Shown piece after piece: positions 22,829 to 31,263 of a DNA stretch of 64,000 bases. The stretch lies in NCBI GenBank assembly GCA_011050235.1, contig DRGC01000002.1, forward strand, positions 1 through 64,000, given 5' to 3'. The stretch's first letter is position 1; the number at the start of each line of letters is the position of its first letter. The notes beneath the pieces are model-generated. The model ran no database searches. It was not told where the DNA came from and was given only the letters and a program-made list of their open reading frames with translations. The translations under genes and the position numbers were made by a program. This stretch comes from Phycisphaerae bacterium. GTDB taxonomy: Bacteria; Planctomycetota; Phycisphaerae; SM23-33.

Positions 22829-23824
22829 CTACTTCACCGCCCGGATCACCGAATCCATGAACTCGCCCGCGTGGAGCAGTTCGGCATCGCGGAACCCGGC
22901 CGCAGCGAGGTCTTCACTTAACTCGTCGAACGTGAAGGTCCCGCCGCCGGGCGTGTGGACCAGCATGTTGATCGCGAACATCGCGCCGCCGGGCGGATCG
23001 GTGCGTGCGGCGTCCACCAGCACGTCGCGGATGAGAATCTGCCCGCCGTCGACGAGTGCGGCGTGGGTCTTGGCGAACAGATCGCGGTTTTGGCTGCGCG
23101 AGTTCATGTGCACGATCGCGCTGATCCACGCCAGGTCGGCCCCGCCGGGAAGGGGCGCGTCGGCCTGCATATCGCCGGCGACCAACGTCACCCGTTCCGT
23201 CAGACCGGCCGCGGCGATGTGCTTGCGCGCAATGGGCACGACGTCCGGCAGGTCCAGCAGCGTGGCGACCGCATCGGGGGCGGCCCGCAGGAAGGCGATC
23301 GTCCACGTCGCCGGCCCGCCGCCGATATCCAGCAGATGGCTGAACCCGGGCGGCCCGATCGACGCCACCAGTTTGTCGGCCATCGGACGACAAATGTTGT
23401 CCATCGCTTCGATGAACGATGTCAGGTCCTCTTGCTCGCCGCGGATGCTGGGGAGTTTGGGGGCGGGTCGCCCGGCCGTGACCACGTCAGCTAGCTGGGC
23501 CCAGCTTCGCAGGCAGTTCGCCTGGTGTCGCACCATCGCCAGCGCACTGGTCGGGCCGGTCTCCGTCAGGATCTCCGCCACCCCAGCCGCCGGGGCGTAG
23601 CGATCGCCGCTTTTGACCAGCAGTTGCAGCGCCGACATCGCGTCGGCCAGCATCGTCGTCGCCCGAGCGTCGGCCCCGATCTTGGCCGCCAGGGCCTCTG
23701 CGGTCAGAGCGCCATCGGCCAAGGCGTCAAAGACGCCCAGTTCGGCCGCGGCCGTCAGCACGCACGCCGGCTGAAACGCGCCGGCCATCTTGAGAATGTC
23801 GTCAGCTGTCCATTGCTTGGCCAT
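22829..23824 (-). CDS. SAM-dependent O-methyltransferase-like protein inside the molybdenum cofactor operon
   Basis: 331 residues from ATG 23824 (GGGAG 9 bases upstream). The N-terminal winged-helix dimerisation domain (WTADDILKMAGAFQPACVLTAAAELGVFDAL split over residues 5-35) precedes a class I methyltransferase domain with the SAM motif LLDIGGGPATWTIAFL and acidic LLDLPDVV. This is the plan of small-molecule O-methyltransferases (acetylserotonin/hydroxyneurosporene type). The usual catalytic His-Asp pair is partly recognisable (WISAIVHMNS). It sits between mogA and mobBA, touching mobBA, so it is co-transcribed with cofactor genes, for which no methyltransferase step is known. Substrate unknown. 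Confidence 0.85.
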   Translation of the reverse strand: MAKQWTADDILKMAGAFQPACVLTAAAELGVFDALADGALTAEALAAKIGADARATTMLADAMSALQLLVKSGDRYAPAAGVAEILTETGPTSALAMVRHQANCLRSWAQLADVVTAGRPAPKLPSIRGEQEDLTSFIEAMDNICRPMADKLVASIGPPGFSHLLDIGGGPATWTIAFLRAAPDAVATLLDLPDVVPIARKHIAAAGLTERVTLVAGDMQADAPLPGGADLAWISAIVHMNSRSQNRDLFAKTHAALVDGGQILIRDVLVDAARTDPPGGAMFAINMLVHTPGGGTFTFDELSEDLAAAGFRDAELLHAGEFMDSVIRAVK

Positions 23825-23870
23825 GTCCTGCTCTCCCAAGGATCGACGCCGCGCCGCAGGGCGCGGCCAA

Positions 23871-24836
23871 TCATTCGTTACCGGGTGTTTCGCTCTCCCG
23901 GCCGCAGTCGGCGGGGTCGCCGCGGAGCTTGGCGATTCCGTGCCCCAGCGCAGGCGTGACGGCCTGGAGGTTCTCGACCGCCGCCCGCAACGAGCCGGGC
24001 AGGTTGAGGATCAACGTCGACCCGCGGATGCCCGACACGCTCCGCGACAACATCGCGTGGGGTGTCTTGGCCAGCGACGCCGCCCGCATCGCCTCGTCCA
24101 GCCCCGGCGTCAGTCGTTCGACCACGTCGCGGGCAGCCTCGGGCGTCACGTCGCGCGGGGCGAAGCCCGTCCCCCCCACCGTCACGACCAGATCGATGGA
24201 ATGCCCGTCGCAGTAATGCCTCAGCCGCTCGGCGATCGTGTCCTGTTCGTCCGGGACTATCTCGCTGCGGTAGATGTGGGCGCCGACGGCCTCTCTCAGC
24301 AACTCCGCGACCGCCGGGCCTGCCGTGTCTTCGGCCTCCCCGCGACTGCAGCGGTCGCTGATCGTCAGCACCACCGCCTGGATGAGTTCGCGCGGCACGA
24401 TGTCCAGCACGTCGGCCCGGTCGCCAGCACTAACCTTGCCGCCGGTCTCGACGCGGGCGAACAGCCCCAGTCGCGGCATGATGCAATCCCCGGTGAGGTG
24501 GAAGATATTGCACCGCGTGTGGCAGACCTTGCCGATCTGCGTCACCGAGAGGACCACGTCGTCGCCCAGCCGCAGCCGCGTGCCCAGCCCGACGCCGCCA
24601 AGCGCCAGGCCCGAAACGATCACATTCTCGGCGAAATCGCCCGCCGACAGATCGGGCATGCCCTTCCGCCGGATCGTCTCGACATCCTCCGCCGCCAGCA
24701 GACTCACCTGCCGATGCCACACTCCCGCGTGCGCGTCCGTTTGAATGCCGCTGTCGGCGTCGAAGATGGCCGAGTCGATGGGCGTCTTTTGCTCGCCCTT
24801 TTCCTGGCTGACACACAGAGCTTCAACGCGCCCCAT
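23871..24836 (-). CDS. MOSC domain-MogA/MoaB fusion, molybdopterin adenylyltransferase
   Basis: 321 residues, two domains. Residues 1-150 form a MOSC domain (KTPIDSAIFDADSGIQTDAH, AGDFAENVIVSG), a sulfur-carrier fold found in Moco sulfurases; the CHTRC segment contributes two cysteines. Residues about 155-310 are MogA/MoaB-like (AVVLTISDRCSRGEAEDTAG, VVTVGGTGFAPRDVTPEA, LNLPGSLRAAVENL), which adenylates molybdopterin before metal insertion by MoeA. AGGAGGG precedes the ATG. The gene overlaps the end of moaC by 14 bases. Confidence 0.93.
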   Translation of the reverse strand: MGRVEALCVSQEKGEQKTPIDSAIFDADSGIQTDAHAGVWHRQVSLLAAEDVETIRRKGMPDLSAGDFAENVIVSGLALGGVGLGTRLRLGDDVVLSVTQIGKVCHTRCNIFHLTGDCIMPRLGLFARVETGGKVSAGDRADVLDIVPRELIQAVVLTISDRCSRGEAEDTAGPAVAELLREAVGAHIYRSEIVPDEQDTIAERLRHYCDGHSIDLVVTVGGTGFAPRDVTPEAARDVVERLTPGLDEAMRAASLAKTPHAMLSRSVSGIRGSTLILNLPGSLRAAVENLQAVTPALGHGIAKLRGDPADCGRESETPGNE

Positions 24837-25350
24837 CGCCGCCCTCCTGTCGCGTCCAGTGGCCCGATTTGCCGCCCTGTTTTTCCAGCAGGCGGACCGG
24901 GCCGATCTCCACGCCCTTGCCCGCCGACTTGACCATGTCGTAGACCGTCAGCGCCGCAACGGACGCAGCCGTCATGGCCTCCATCTCCACGCCTGTCTTG
25001 CCCTGGCAGACGATGCGCGACACAAGGCGAACGCGGTCGTCGACCAGTTCAGCTGTCACGTCGGCGACGTCCAGCGCAAGGGGATGACACATGGGAATCA
25101 GCTCGGCCGTCTTCTTGGCCGCCATGATGCCGGCCAGGCGCGCCGTCTCCAGCACGTTGCCCTTGGCGACGGCGCCGGTCTGCCGCAGCCGCTCAGCGAT
25201 CTCGGGGCCGACATTCACCCACGCCTCGGCGACGGCCTCACGCTGCGTGACGGCCTTGTCGGCGACATTCACCATGCGGGCCCGCCCGTCCGACCCAATG
25301 TGCGACAGGCTGGCGGGGGGATCGTTCGTGGGGCCATCCGTCTTGGCCAT
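24823..25350 (-). CDS. moaC: Cyclic pyranopterin monophosphate synthase MoaC
   Basis: 175 residues, slightly longer than usual because of a 14-residue N-terminal extension. MoaC converts the MoaA product 3',8-cyclo-7,8-dihydroguanosine triphosphate to cyclic pyranopterin monophosphate. Conserved blocks are ARMVNVADKAVTQREA, KGNVLETARLAGIMAAKKT, ELIPMCHPL and GVEMEAMTAASVAALTVYDM with the catalytic Lys in VKSAGKG. It begins three bases after the moaA stop and overlaps the MOSC-MogA gene. Confidence 0.96.
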   Translation of the reverse strand: MAKTDGPTNDPPASLSHIGSDGRARMVNVADKAVTQREAVAEAWVNVGPEIAERLRQTGAVAKGNVLETARLAGIMAAKKTAELIPMCHPLALDVADVTAELVDDRVRLVSRIVCQGKTGVEMEAMTAASVAALTVYDMVKSAGKGVEIGPVRLLEKQGGKSGHWTRQEGGDGAR

Positions 25351-25353
25351 GAG

Positions 25354-26334
25354 CTAACCTCCCACCGTGGACATCACGCGATCCTCGGGGAACGACGTGC
25401 GAGGGCCCTTCAGGCCCAGCAGATGCGTGACGGTCTCTTTCAACTCTTGCTCAGCCGCCGGGCCCGCATCGCCCAGAAGCTCGCGGATCTCGGCCCCGTG
25501 GTCCTGGGCCAGACACGCGATCAGCCGACCTGTGCTCGTCAGCCGCAGGCGCCGGCACCCGCGGCAGAAGGGCTCGGTCTCGGGCGTGATGAATCCGATG
25601 ATGCCACTCCGGCCAGCCGAATCGCGCGCCGTCGCCATAAAGTTTCGGCTGCTGGCCCCGCACGTTTCGGCGAGCGGCTCGAGTGTGAAGATCTGCTCCA
25701 ATCGCTTGCGGATCTCAGACGCTGGGACGAACAGGTCTTTGTGCTGCCGTTGGGCGAAGCCGATCGGCATCAGTTCGAGGAACCGCACCCAGCAGCCGCG
25801 CTGCAGCCCCCACTCGGCCAGGCCGACCACCTCGTGATCGTTGACGCCCTTGAGGACCACGACGTTCAGTTTGACGGGCGTCAGTCCCTCAGCCAGGGCG
25901 GTTTCGATCCCTGTCAGCACGTCCTGCAGACTCCCGCCACCCGTCAGCGATGCGAAGGTATGTTCGGCGAGACTGTCGAGGCTGACGTTGACCCGGTTCA
26001 GGCCCGCTGCTCGCAGGTCGCCGGCCATCTCGCCCAGTCGCAGGCCATTGGTCGTCAGGGCCAAATCGTCGACGCCCTCGGCGGCCAGCATCGACACCAG
26101 ATCGACAATGCCCGCCCGCACCAGCGGCTCGCCGCCGGTCAGGTGGGCCTTGGACAGGCCGAGATGATCCTTGACCGCGCGAACGAAACGCACGATCTGC
26201 TCAAACCGAAGCACGTCGGCATGATCGCAGGCAGGAACGCCCTCGGGCGGCATGCAATAGAAGCACCGCACCTGGCAGCGATCTGTCACCGAGATCCGAA
26301 GCGAAACCGGCAGTGGCTGTGGGCCCTGAATCAC
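25354..26334 (-). CDS. moaA: GTP 3',8-cyclase MoaA (radical SAM)
   Basis: 326 residues. I chose GTG 26334: GGAGGT lies seven bases upstream and the start shares GTGA with the moeA stop, a classical coupled junction; a much longer upstream frame is only antisense-like padding. MoaA carries the radical SAM cluster CQVRCFYCMPP (CX3CX2C) and a C-terminal second cluster (CRGCRRLRLT, and a further Cys in LIACLAQDHG). LTGGEPLVR, VNVSLDSL and GIIGFITPETEPFC are typical. The usual C-terminal GG is present (MSTVGG). It is the first step of molybdenum cofactor synthesis from GTP and indicates an iron-sulfur based anaerobic cofactor route. Confidence 0.95.
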   Translation of the reverse strand: MIQGPQPLPVSLRISVTDRCQVRCFYCMPPEGVPACDHADVLRFEQIVRFVRAVKDHLGLSKAHLTGGEPLVRAGIVDLVSMLAAEGVDDLALTTNGLRLGEMAGDLRAAGLNRVNVSLDSLAEHTFASLTGGGSLQDVLTGIETALAEGLTPVKLNVVVLKGVNDHEVVGLAEWGLQRGCWVRFLELMPIGFAQRQHKDLFVPASEIRKRLEQIFTLEPLAETCGASSRNFMATARDSAGRSGIIGFITPETEPFCRGCRRLRLTSTGRLIACLAQDHGAEIRELLGDAGPAAEQELKETVTHLLGLKGPRTSFPEDRVMSTVGG

Positions 26335-27542
26335 AGAATGGACCTCCATGGACGAAACGCCACGACGCTCCCGGCGGGGAGCTTGGCCGTGCCTTTGGGC
26401 ACGATGAACACCCCGTCGGCCTGCGCGCCGGCGGCCAGGTCGGCCGAGCCCTGCGACCGGATCGCCCTGACGGCCAGGGCGTTTTGCCCGCCCACCAGTT
26501 GGGCCAGAACGAGGTTCTCGCGGCTGGGCTTGACGGATACCGACGCCGCCAGCGGCAACTGCAGCGACATGCGACACTGCCCGGCAGGGACACCGGACAG
26601 CCGGCGAAGCGCGGGCAGGACCAGTTCGTAAAAGCCCGTCAAGACGCTCAGCGGATTTCCCGGCAGGCCGAAGATATGGCGATTGCGGCTGGCGGTGGCG
26701 TACAGTTGCGGCTTGCCGGGCTTCATGGTCACGCCGTGAAAGCGGATCGCCGCGCCGACTGCACGCACGGCTTCGGGGACGTAGTCGTACTTGCCCACCG
26801 ATACGCCGCCGGTGAGAACGACGACGTCATAGGTCTCGATCGCCCGAGCGAGCCGGCGGGCCAGGACCTTCGGGCTGTCGGGCAGGATGCGGTGCGGAAC
26901 GTTGGGGAATCCGGCGTCCGCCAGCGCCGCCCGCAGCGCCGGGCCGTTCGTATCGCGGAGCTCGTGGGCTCGCACCCGCTGATCGGCCGGGCGAAGCTCC
27001 CGGCCGGTGCACAAGACGATCACGCTCGGCCGGCCGTGCACCTTCACAGCCACTTTGCCGACCGACGCGCACAGACCGATCTGGGCTGCGGCCAGGACGG
27101 TTCCCTTATCCAGGACGACCTCGCCCTTGCGGACCTCTTCGCCCTTGCGGCGAATGTTGACCCCGGCGGCGATCGCCGACAGGAACGTCACCTGCTCGTC
27201 ATCCTCGCGGGTGTCTTCAACTTTGACCACGGCATTGGCGCCGGGCGGCACCCAGCCGCCGGTCAGGATCCGCACGCACGTGCCGGCGGCGACGGTCGGG
27301 CGCTTGTCGCTGCCGGCGGCGACCTCGCCGATCAGGCGAAGGGATTGCGGGGGGTTCTTCAGATCCCCCGCCCGCACGGCAAAGCCGTCCATGGCCGATC
27401 GATCGGTCGGCGGCTGATCGCGATCGGCTGAGATATTCTCGGCCAGACAACAACTCAGGGCCTTGCCGAGGGGGTGGCGCGTAGCTTTGAGAGGGTGAGC
27501 GTGAGTGAGAACAATGCGTAATGCTTCTCGAGCGGTGATCAA
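26331..27542 (-). CDS. moeA: Molybdopterin molybdotransferase MoeA
   Basis: 403 residues from TTG 27542, chosen because GGAAAGGA lies 9 bases upstream and family members start with ITAREAL-like sequence; an upstream in-frame ATG would add 16 residues across the ribosome site. MoeA inserts molybdate into adenylated molybdopterin. Recognised are PPTDRSAMDGFAVRAGD, VRILTGGWVPPGANAVV, RRKGEEVRKGEVVL, the loop VLTGGVSVGKYDYVPEAV and LPGNPLSVLTGFYELV. It heads the operon moeA-moaA-moaC-mogA-methyltransferase-mobBA. A good promoter and a structured leader of about 150 bases precede it. moaD and moaE are not in the window. Confidence 0.94.
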   Translation of the reverse strand: MITAREALRIVLTHAHPLKATRHPLGKALSCCLAENISADRDQPPTDRSAMDGFAVRAGDLKNPPQSLRLIGEVAAGSDKRPTVAAGTCVRILTGGWVPPGANAVVKVEDTREDDEQVTFLSAIAAGVNIRRKGEEVRKGEVVLDKGTVLAAAQIGLCASVGKVAVKVHGRPSVIVLCTGRELRPADQRVRAHELRDTNGPALRAALADAGFPNVPHRILPDSPKVLARRLARAIETYDVVVLTGGVSVGKYDYVPEAVRAVGAAIRFHGVTMKPGKPQLYATASRNRHIFGLPGNPLSVLTGFYELVLPALRRLSGVPAGQCRMSLQLPLAASVSVKPSRENLVLAQLVGGQNALAVRAIRSQGSADLAAGAQADGVFIVPKGTAKLPAGSVVAFRPWRSIL

Positions 27543-27726
27543 CTGAGGCCGTCCTTTCCAAGCACGGGAGGCCGGGACGTTTCCATCCAAACCCTATCGC
27601 CCGGGAACCCTAGCCGCCGCGGAACTCAGAAAGTCACAGAACTGTTACGAGTCCGCCGGCCGTAGGTCCGTCGGGTCGGAGGCCAAATGTAGCAGTCATT
27701 ATACCTGTTTTACCGGCCAATGTCAC
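27543..27726 (-). promoter_or_regulatory. Promoter and structured leader of the molybdenum cofactor operon
   Basis: On the minus strand GTGACA (27726-27721) and TATAAT (27703-27698) are 17 bases apart, a strong sigma70-type pair. The following leader of about 150 bases includes a long hairpin with GCGGACTC pairing to GAGTTCCGC around an inner ACAG/CTGT stem (about 27650-27610). A cofactor-sensing leader is possible; I could not match it to a known riboswitch. Confidence 0.55.
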
Positions 27727-27763
27727 TAGTCTTTATCTTTTCCATGTCGAGTTCCCGTGTAGC

Positions 27764-27787
27764 GTGGCGGATTTCCTAATCCGCCAC
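27764..27787. repeat. Perfect hairpin (10-bp arms) in a 240-base gene-free stretch
   Basis: GTGGCGGATT-TCCT-AATCCGCCAC is flanked by further C/G symmetry. No U-run follows on either strand. It may be an interspersed hairpin repeat or a barrier between the divergent operons. The rest of 27727-27973 shows no gene. Confidence 0.5.
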
Positions 27788-27973
27788 GTGGCCTTGCTTA
27801 GAGACGGCAACGATTGCGTGATAGCGTCCCCACGACTATGATGCCCAAACGTCGTCCCACTCAGCTCCCCACAAGTTATCCGCACGGGATAGGGACCGGG
27901 CTCAGTGGGGGCAAGGCGCCTGCCGTCGGCAGACGAAGCGGCTGCGCCTAAGCGCGGAAAGGAGCGACCGACC

Positions 27974-29083
27974 ATGATCGACACTGCCGAGATTCGTCCA
28001 CGTATGTTGATGGGCCCAGGCCCGTCGGACGTCCACCCTCGCGTCCTGGCGGCGCTGGCCCGCCCGACGATCGGCCACCTCGACGGGCAGTTCCTGGAGG
28101 TCCTCAACGACATTCGCGACATGCTCCAGAGCGTCTTTCAGACGACCAACGCCCTGACGCTGGCCGTCAGCGGGACGGGCTCGGCGGGCATGGAAACGTG
28201 CGTGGTCAACCTGATCGAGCCGGGCGACAAGATGCTGGTCTGCATGGCCGGCGTGTTCGGCACGCGCATGAAGGATGTCGCCGAGCGAGCCGGCGCCGAC
28301 GTGACGGCCATCGACGCGGCCTGGGGGAAGGTCTTCACCGCCGACGACATCCGGGCCGCCTTCGATCAGCACGGGCCGTTCAAGGTCGTCGGTATCGTCC
28401 ACGCCGAGACCTCCACCGGGGCGGCCCAGCCGATCCCGCCGATCAGCGACGTCGTCCACGACGCCGGCGCGCTGCTGCTGGTGGACACGGTGACGAGCCT
28501 CGGTGGGATGGACGTCGACGTTGACGGGTGGCGCATCGACGCCTGCTACAGCGGCACACAGAAATGCCTGTCGTGTCCGCCCGGGCTGGCGCCGGTGACG
28601 TTCAGCGCCGCCGGCGAGCGGGCCCTGGCCAATCGCGCGAGCAAGGTCCAAAGCTGGTACCTGGACATGAACATGGTGCGAAAGTATTGGGGATCGGAGC
28701 GGCTGTACCACCACACGGCCCCGATCAACATGAACTACGCCCTGCACGAGGCGCTGCGGCTGGTCCTGGACGAGGGGCTGGCCGCCCGCTGGCAGCGCCA
28801 CCGCGATCAGCACCTCGCCCTCAAGGCCGGCCTGGAAGGGCTCGGCCTGAGCTACCTCGCCGACCCCGATCATCAGCTCCCGATGCTCAATGCCGTCTCG
28901 ACGCCCGACGGCGTCGATGAGGCCGCCGTCCGAAAACGGCTGCTCGATGAGTTCGGCATCGAGATCGGCGGCGGACTGGGCGAGTTCAAAGGCAAGGCGT
29001 GGCGGATCGGCCTGATGGGCGAAAGCGCCACCCCGCGACACGTCCAAGCCGTCACATCCGCATTGAAGACCATCCTGTCATAA
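27974..29083 (+). CDS. Class V aminotransferase (alanine-glyoxylate/serine-pyruvate type)
   Basis: 369 residues from ATG 27974 (GGAAAGGAG 9 bases upstream). PLP enzyme of fold type [56 protein letters not shown] and the PLP-lysine motif [17 protein letters not shown] define the alanine-glyoxylate/serine-glyoxylate aminotransferase group; the C-terminal Arg motif for the carboxylate is in AWRIGLMG. It could move amino groups between glyoxylate, serine, alanine or phosphonate-like substrates. The gene for a degenerate aldo/keto reductase-like protein follows 28 bases later and is probably co-transcribed. Confidence 0.92.
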   Translation: MIDTAEIRPRMLMGPGPSDVHPRVLAALARPTIGHLDGQFLEVLNDIRDMLQSVFQTTNALTLAVSGTGSAGMETCVVNLIEPGDKMLVCMAGVFGTRMKDVAERAGADVTAIDAAWGKVFTADDIRAAFDQHGPFKVVGIVHAETSTGAAQPIPPISDVVHDAGALLLVDTVTSLGGMDVDVDGWRIDACYSGTQKCLSCPPGLAPVTFSAAGERALANRASKVQSWYLDMNMVRKYWGSERLYHHTAPINMNYALHEALRLVLDEGLAARWQRHRDQHLALKAGLEGLGLSYLADPDHQLPMLNAVSTPDGVDEAAVRKRLLDEFGIEIGGGLGEFKGKAWRIGLMGESATPRHVQAVTSALKTILS

Positions 29084-29111
29084 CGACGCTGACCGTCTCG
29101 GAGACAACGAC

Positions 29112-30017
29112 ATGAGTGACCTTATCAGCCGACCGCTCGGCAAGACCGGCCTGACTGTTACCCGCCTGTCGGCGGGGGGACATTTCACCAACGGCCCGTG
29201 CGGCCACGAGGATATCCCGCGCCGCGTGGGCGAGTTGAACCACATGCTCGACTGCGGGATCACCTACTTCGACGTCCAGTGGGAGCCGGAGGAGCTGGCG
29301 ACGGCGGAGGTCATGAAGACCCGCGCCGACGAGATGACCATTGCCTGGCCCCTGCACGGTGTGACGCAGCGTGGGGGAGATGTGACGGCTCAGTACGTGA
29401 TCGATTACTGCGATGACCACCGGCAGCGATACGGCATCGACCACGTGAACATCCTTCTATGGATCGCGCTGGAGGTGGAGGCGGACACTCAGGATGCCGC
29501 TGTGGGCGAAGTGCGAAAGGCGTTCGAGAAACTCAAGGCCGACGGATTTTGCGACCATCTGGGGTTCTCCTGCCACCACTCACCCGAGATGGCCCTGCGC
29601 GCGGTGACGCAGTTCGACGATTTCGAGGTCATGATGATCCCGTTCGGCGCGTTGAACGGTGCGGGCGCCGGCGTGCTCCAGGCCGCCGGTGAGAAAGGTA
29701 TCGGCACGGTCGGCATGAAGCCTTTCGGCGGAGGCGGAGGCTTTTTCAACCGGGTCTGGTCCGGCCAGGTCGACCACTCCGCCGTCACCGGCTGGAAAGA
29801 CAGCAGCCGACCCTATGAGGCCGCCCTCCGCTGGGCGCTGGCCAACGACCACCTCGACTGCTCCGTGCCCGGCATGCAGTCGATCCAGCACATCGATGGG
29901 CTGGTCGCTGCCGCCGCCGAGCCGCTGGGCGACGAAGATAAGACCATCCTCGAAACAATGCAGGCCGCCCTGACCGAAACCGGCGCGGAGGCGCATTTCG
30001 ACGGCGCCTGGGACTGA
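29112..30017 (+). CDS. Aldo/keto reductase-like protein, catalytic tetrad apparently lost
   Basis: 301 residues. The start ATG 29112 has GAGACAACG upstream. The fold is AKR-like: RPLGKTGLTVTRLSAGGHF at the N-terminus, a TIM-barrel order, and SVPGMQSIQHIDGLVAA near the C-terminus. By eye, Asp of the tetrad is kept (ITYFDVQW), but the usual Tyr (DTADVYG), Lys (ATK) and His (LHW) positions read VQWEPE, IAWPL and LLWIA. It may therefore be a non-reducing homolog, or an enzyme with different chemistry. A glycine run (KPFGGGGGFF) is unusual. Operon partner of the class V aminotransferase. Confidence 0.78.
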   Translation: MSDLISRPLGKTGLTVTRLSAGGHFTNGPCGHEDIPRRVGELNHMLDCGITYFDVQWEPEELATAEVMKTRADEMTIAWPLHGVTQRGGDVTAQYVIDYCDDHRQRYGIDHVNILLWIALEVEADTQDAAVGEVRKAFEKLKADGFCDHLGFSCHHSPEMALRAVTQFDDFEVMMIPFGALNGAGAGVLQAAGEKGIGTVGMKPFGGGGGFFNRVWSGQVDHSAVTGWKDSSRPYEAALRWALANDHLDCSVPGMQSIQHIDGLVAAAAEPLGDEDKTILETMQAALTETGAEAHFDGAWD

Positions 30018-30057
30018 ATCTCACGGCCTGACACCGGCGGGACGGACCCGCCCATCC

Positions 30058-30082
30058 CAATGCCTTGGCCAAAAGGCTATTG
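30058..30082. terminator. Hairpin between convergent genes
   Basis: GCCTT-ggccaa-AAGGC with outer CAAT/ATTG (one bulge) lies between the AKR-like stop (30017) and the CooC stop (30086). No U-run is obvious. Confidence 0.4.
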
Positions 30083-30085
30083 CGG

Positions 30086-30871
30086 CTATGTTTGAACCGC
30101 CGCCTGCAACTGGGCCAGCATCTCCCCGATCGCGGGCAGCTGTTCGGTCAGGGCCTCCGTCGGCAGAAGCTTGTTCTCATCCGTCGTCGTCATCAATCCC
30201 GCCAACATCCGCTCGTCGTAGGGCAGCGTCCCGATCAACGGAATGCCGTCCAAGCTATGGCGAATCGCATCGACATCCGTCGATTCGCGCACGCGGTTGG
30301 CCACCGCCAGGGGCGGACGGACGCCGATATCACCGGCCAGCTCGCGAATGCGGAGGGCGGTCTGATGGCTCCATGGGCCTTCGTCCACGACAACGACCAG
30401 CGCATCCACGGACTGTGCGGTGGCCCGGCCGAGGTGTTCGATGCCGGCGTCCATGTCCATGATCAGCGAATCGTCGCGGCCTAGGATCAGGTGCGTCAGC
30501 AGCGCCTTGATCAGCGCCGCGGCCGGGCAGATGCATCCATCGCCGCCGTGGCTCACGCCGCCCAGCGCCAGCAGGCGGATGCGGTCGATGGTGGTGGCGA
30601 ACTGCTCGGGAATGTCGTCGACCTTCGGGTTGAGTTTGAAGTAGCCGCCGTAGGCATCCTTGGCGCCGGTCCGTTCGGTGATCATGTCGGTCATGTCGGC
30701 CAGGAAGGTCGGCTGGCGATCGTGCGGCAGGCCCAGCGCGGCGGCCAGGTTGGCGTCGGGGTCGGCGTCGACGGCGATGACGCCGTGACCTTGGAAGTTC
30801 AGCGCCGCGGCGAACATAGCCGACAGCGTGGTCTTCCCCACGCCGCCTTTGCCCGATATGGCAATCTTCAT
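30086..30871 (-). CDS. cooC: CooC-type nickel-insertion ATPase (CO dehydrogenase maturation)
   Basis: 261 residues. ATG 30871 is chosen because GGAGG lies 5 bases upstream; an ATG directly before it is too close. MinD/ParA-type ATPase with deviant Walker A GKGGVGKTT, DADPDANLAAALG and VVVDEGPW. The CXC pair GCICP that binds nickel in CooC dimers is present. It acts in the cytoplasm to load Ni into the C-cluster of CO dehydrogenase. It is transcribed away from cooS across a 392-base control region. A second homolog lies inside the acs operon (39472-40263), so the two may specialise, one for cooS and the other for acsB. Confidence 0.92.
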   Translation of the reverse strand: MKIAISGKGGVGKTTLSAMFAAALNFQGHGVIAVDADPDANLAAALGLPHDRQPTFLADMTDMITERTGAKDAYGGYFKLNPKVDDIPEQFATTIDRIRLLALGGVSHGGDGCICPAAALIKALLTHLILGRDDSLIMDMDAGIEHLGRATAQSVDALVVVVDEGPWSHQTALRIRELAGDIGVRPPLAVANRVRESTDVDAIRHSLDGIPLIGTLPYDERMLAGLMTTTDENKLLPTEALTEQLPAIGEMLAQLQAAVQT

Positions 30872-31099
30872 CATGACCTCCAGAGCCGCGAACGCCCCGG
30901 ATATGCCCGCCCGCCACGGTGGCCCCAACATGGGGGCTCGCGATGTAACCTATTCTCATAACACCCGTTGCGCGATCTTCACGGCCGACGGAACTCTCGG
31001 CGTCAGCGGGACGTTCTTACTATAACCCATTCGTGCCTTCCCCTTCAAGCTGCGGCCGGGTTTTTCGCGAGCGAAGGGCCTTAACAACACGTGGTGAGC

Positions 31100-31129
31100 T
31101 TGACATGCGATTATCCAAAAGCTTATAGT
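31100..31129 (+). promoter_or_regulatory. Promoter of the CODH/ACS operon
   Basis: TTGACA (31100-31105) and TATAGT (31124-31129) are 18 bases apart and point to cooS, giving a leader of about 130 bases. The rest of the 30872-31263 gap has no gene; GCCCC-aacat-GGGGC at about 30921-30936 is a hairpin in the cooC leader. Confidence 0.6.
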
Positions 31130-31263
31130 GGAGGTGCCTGTCTGTGTGTATTGATATTGCTTGTACCTATGAGACCAGAGTCAATGACGACGACCCCACT
31201 GCCTTGGTGACCTGATTGTGCGGCCACAGGGGTGGGGTTTGTGTTCCTTACGAGGGCTTCGTG

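Noticed and set aside
26335-26577. An extended moaA start that would add about 80 residues
   Set aside because: The extra part is basic low-quality sequence inside moeA; GTG 26334 has GGAGGT at the right distance and the GTGA overlap.
27543-27697. A Moco riboswitch by name
   Set aside because: The leader is structured, but I could not confirm the known consensus without a covariance search, so it is listed only as a candidate.
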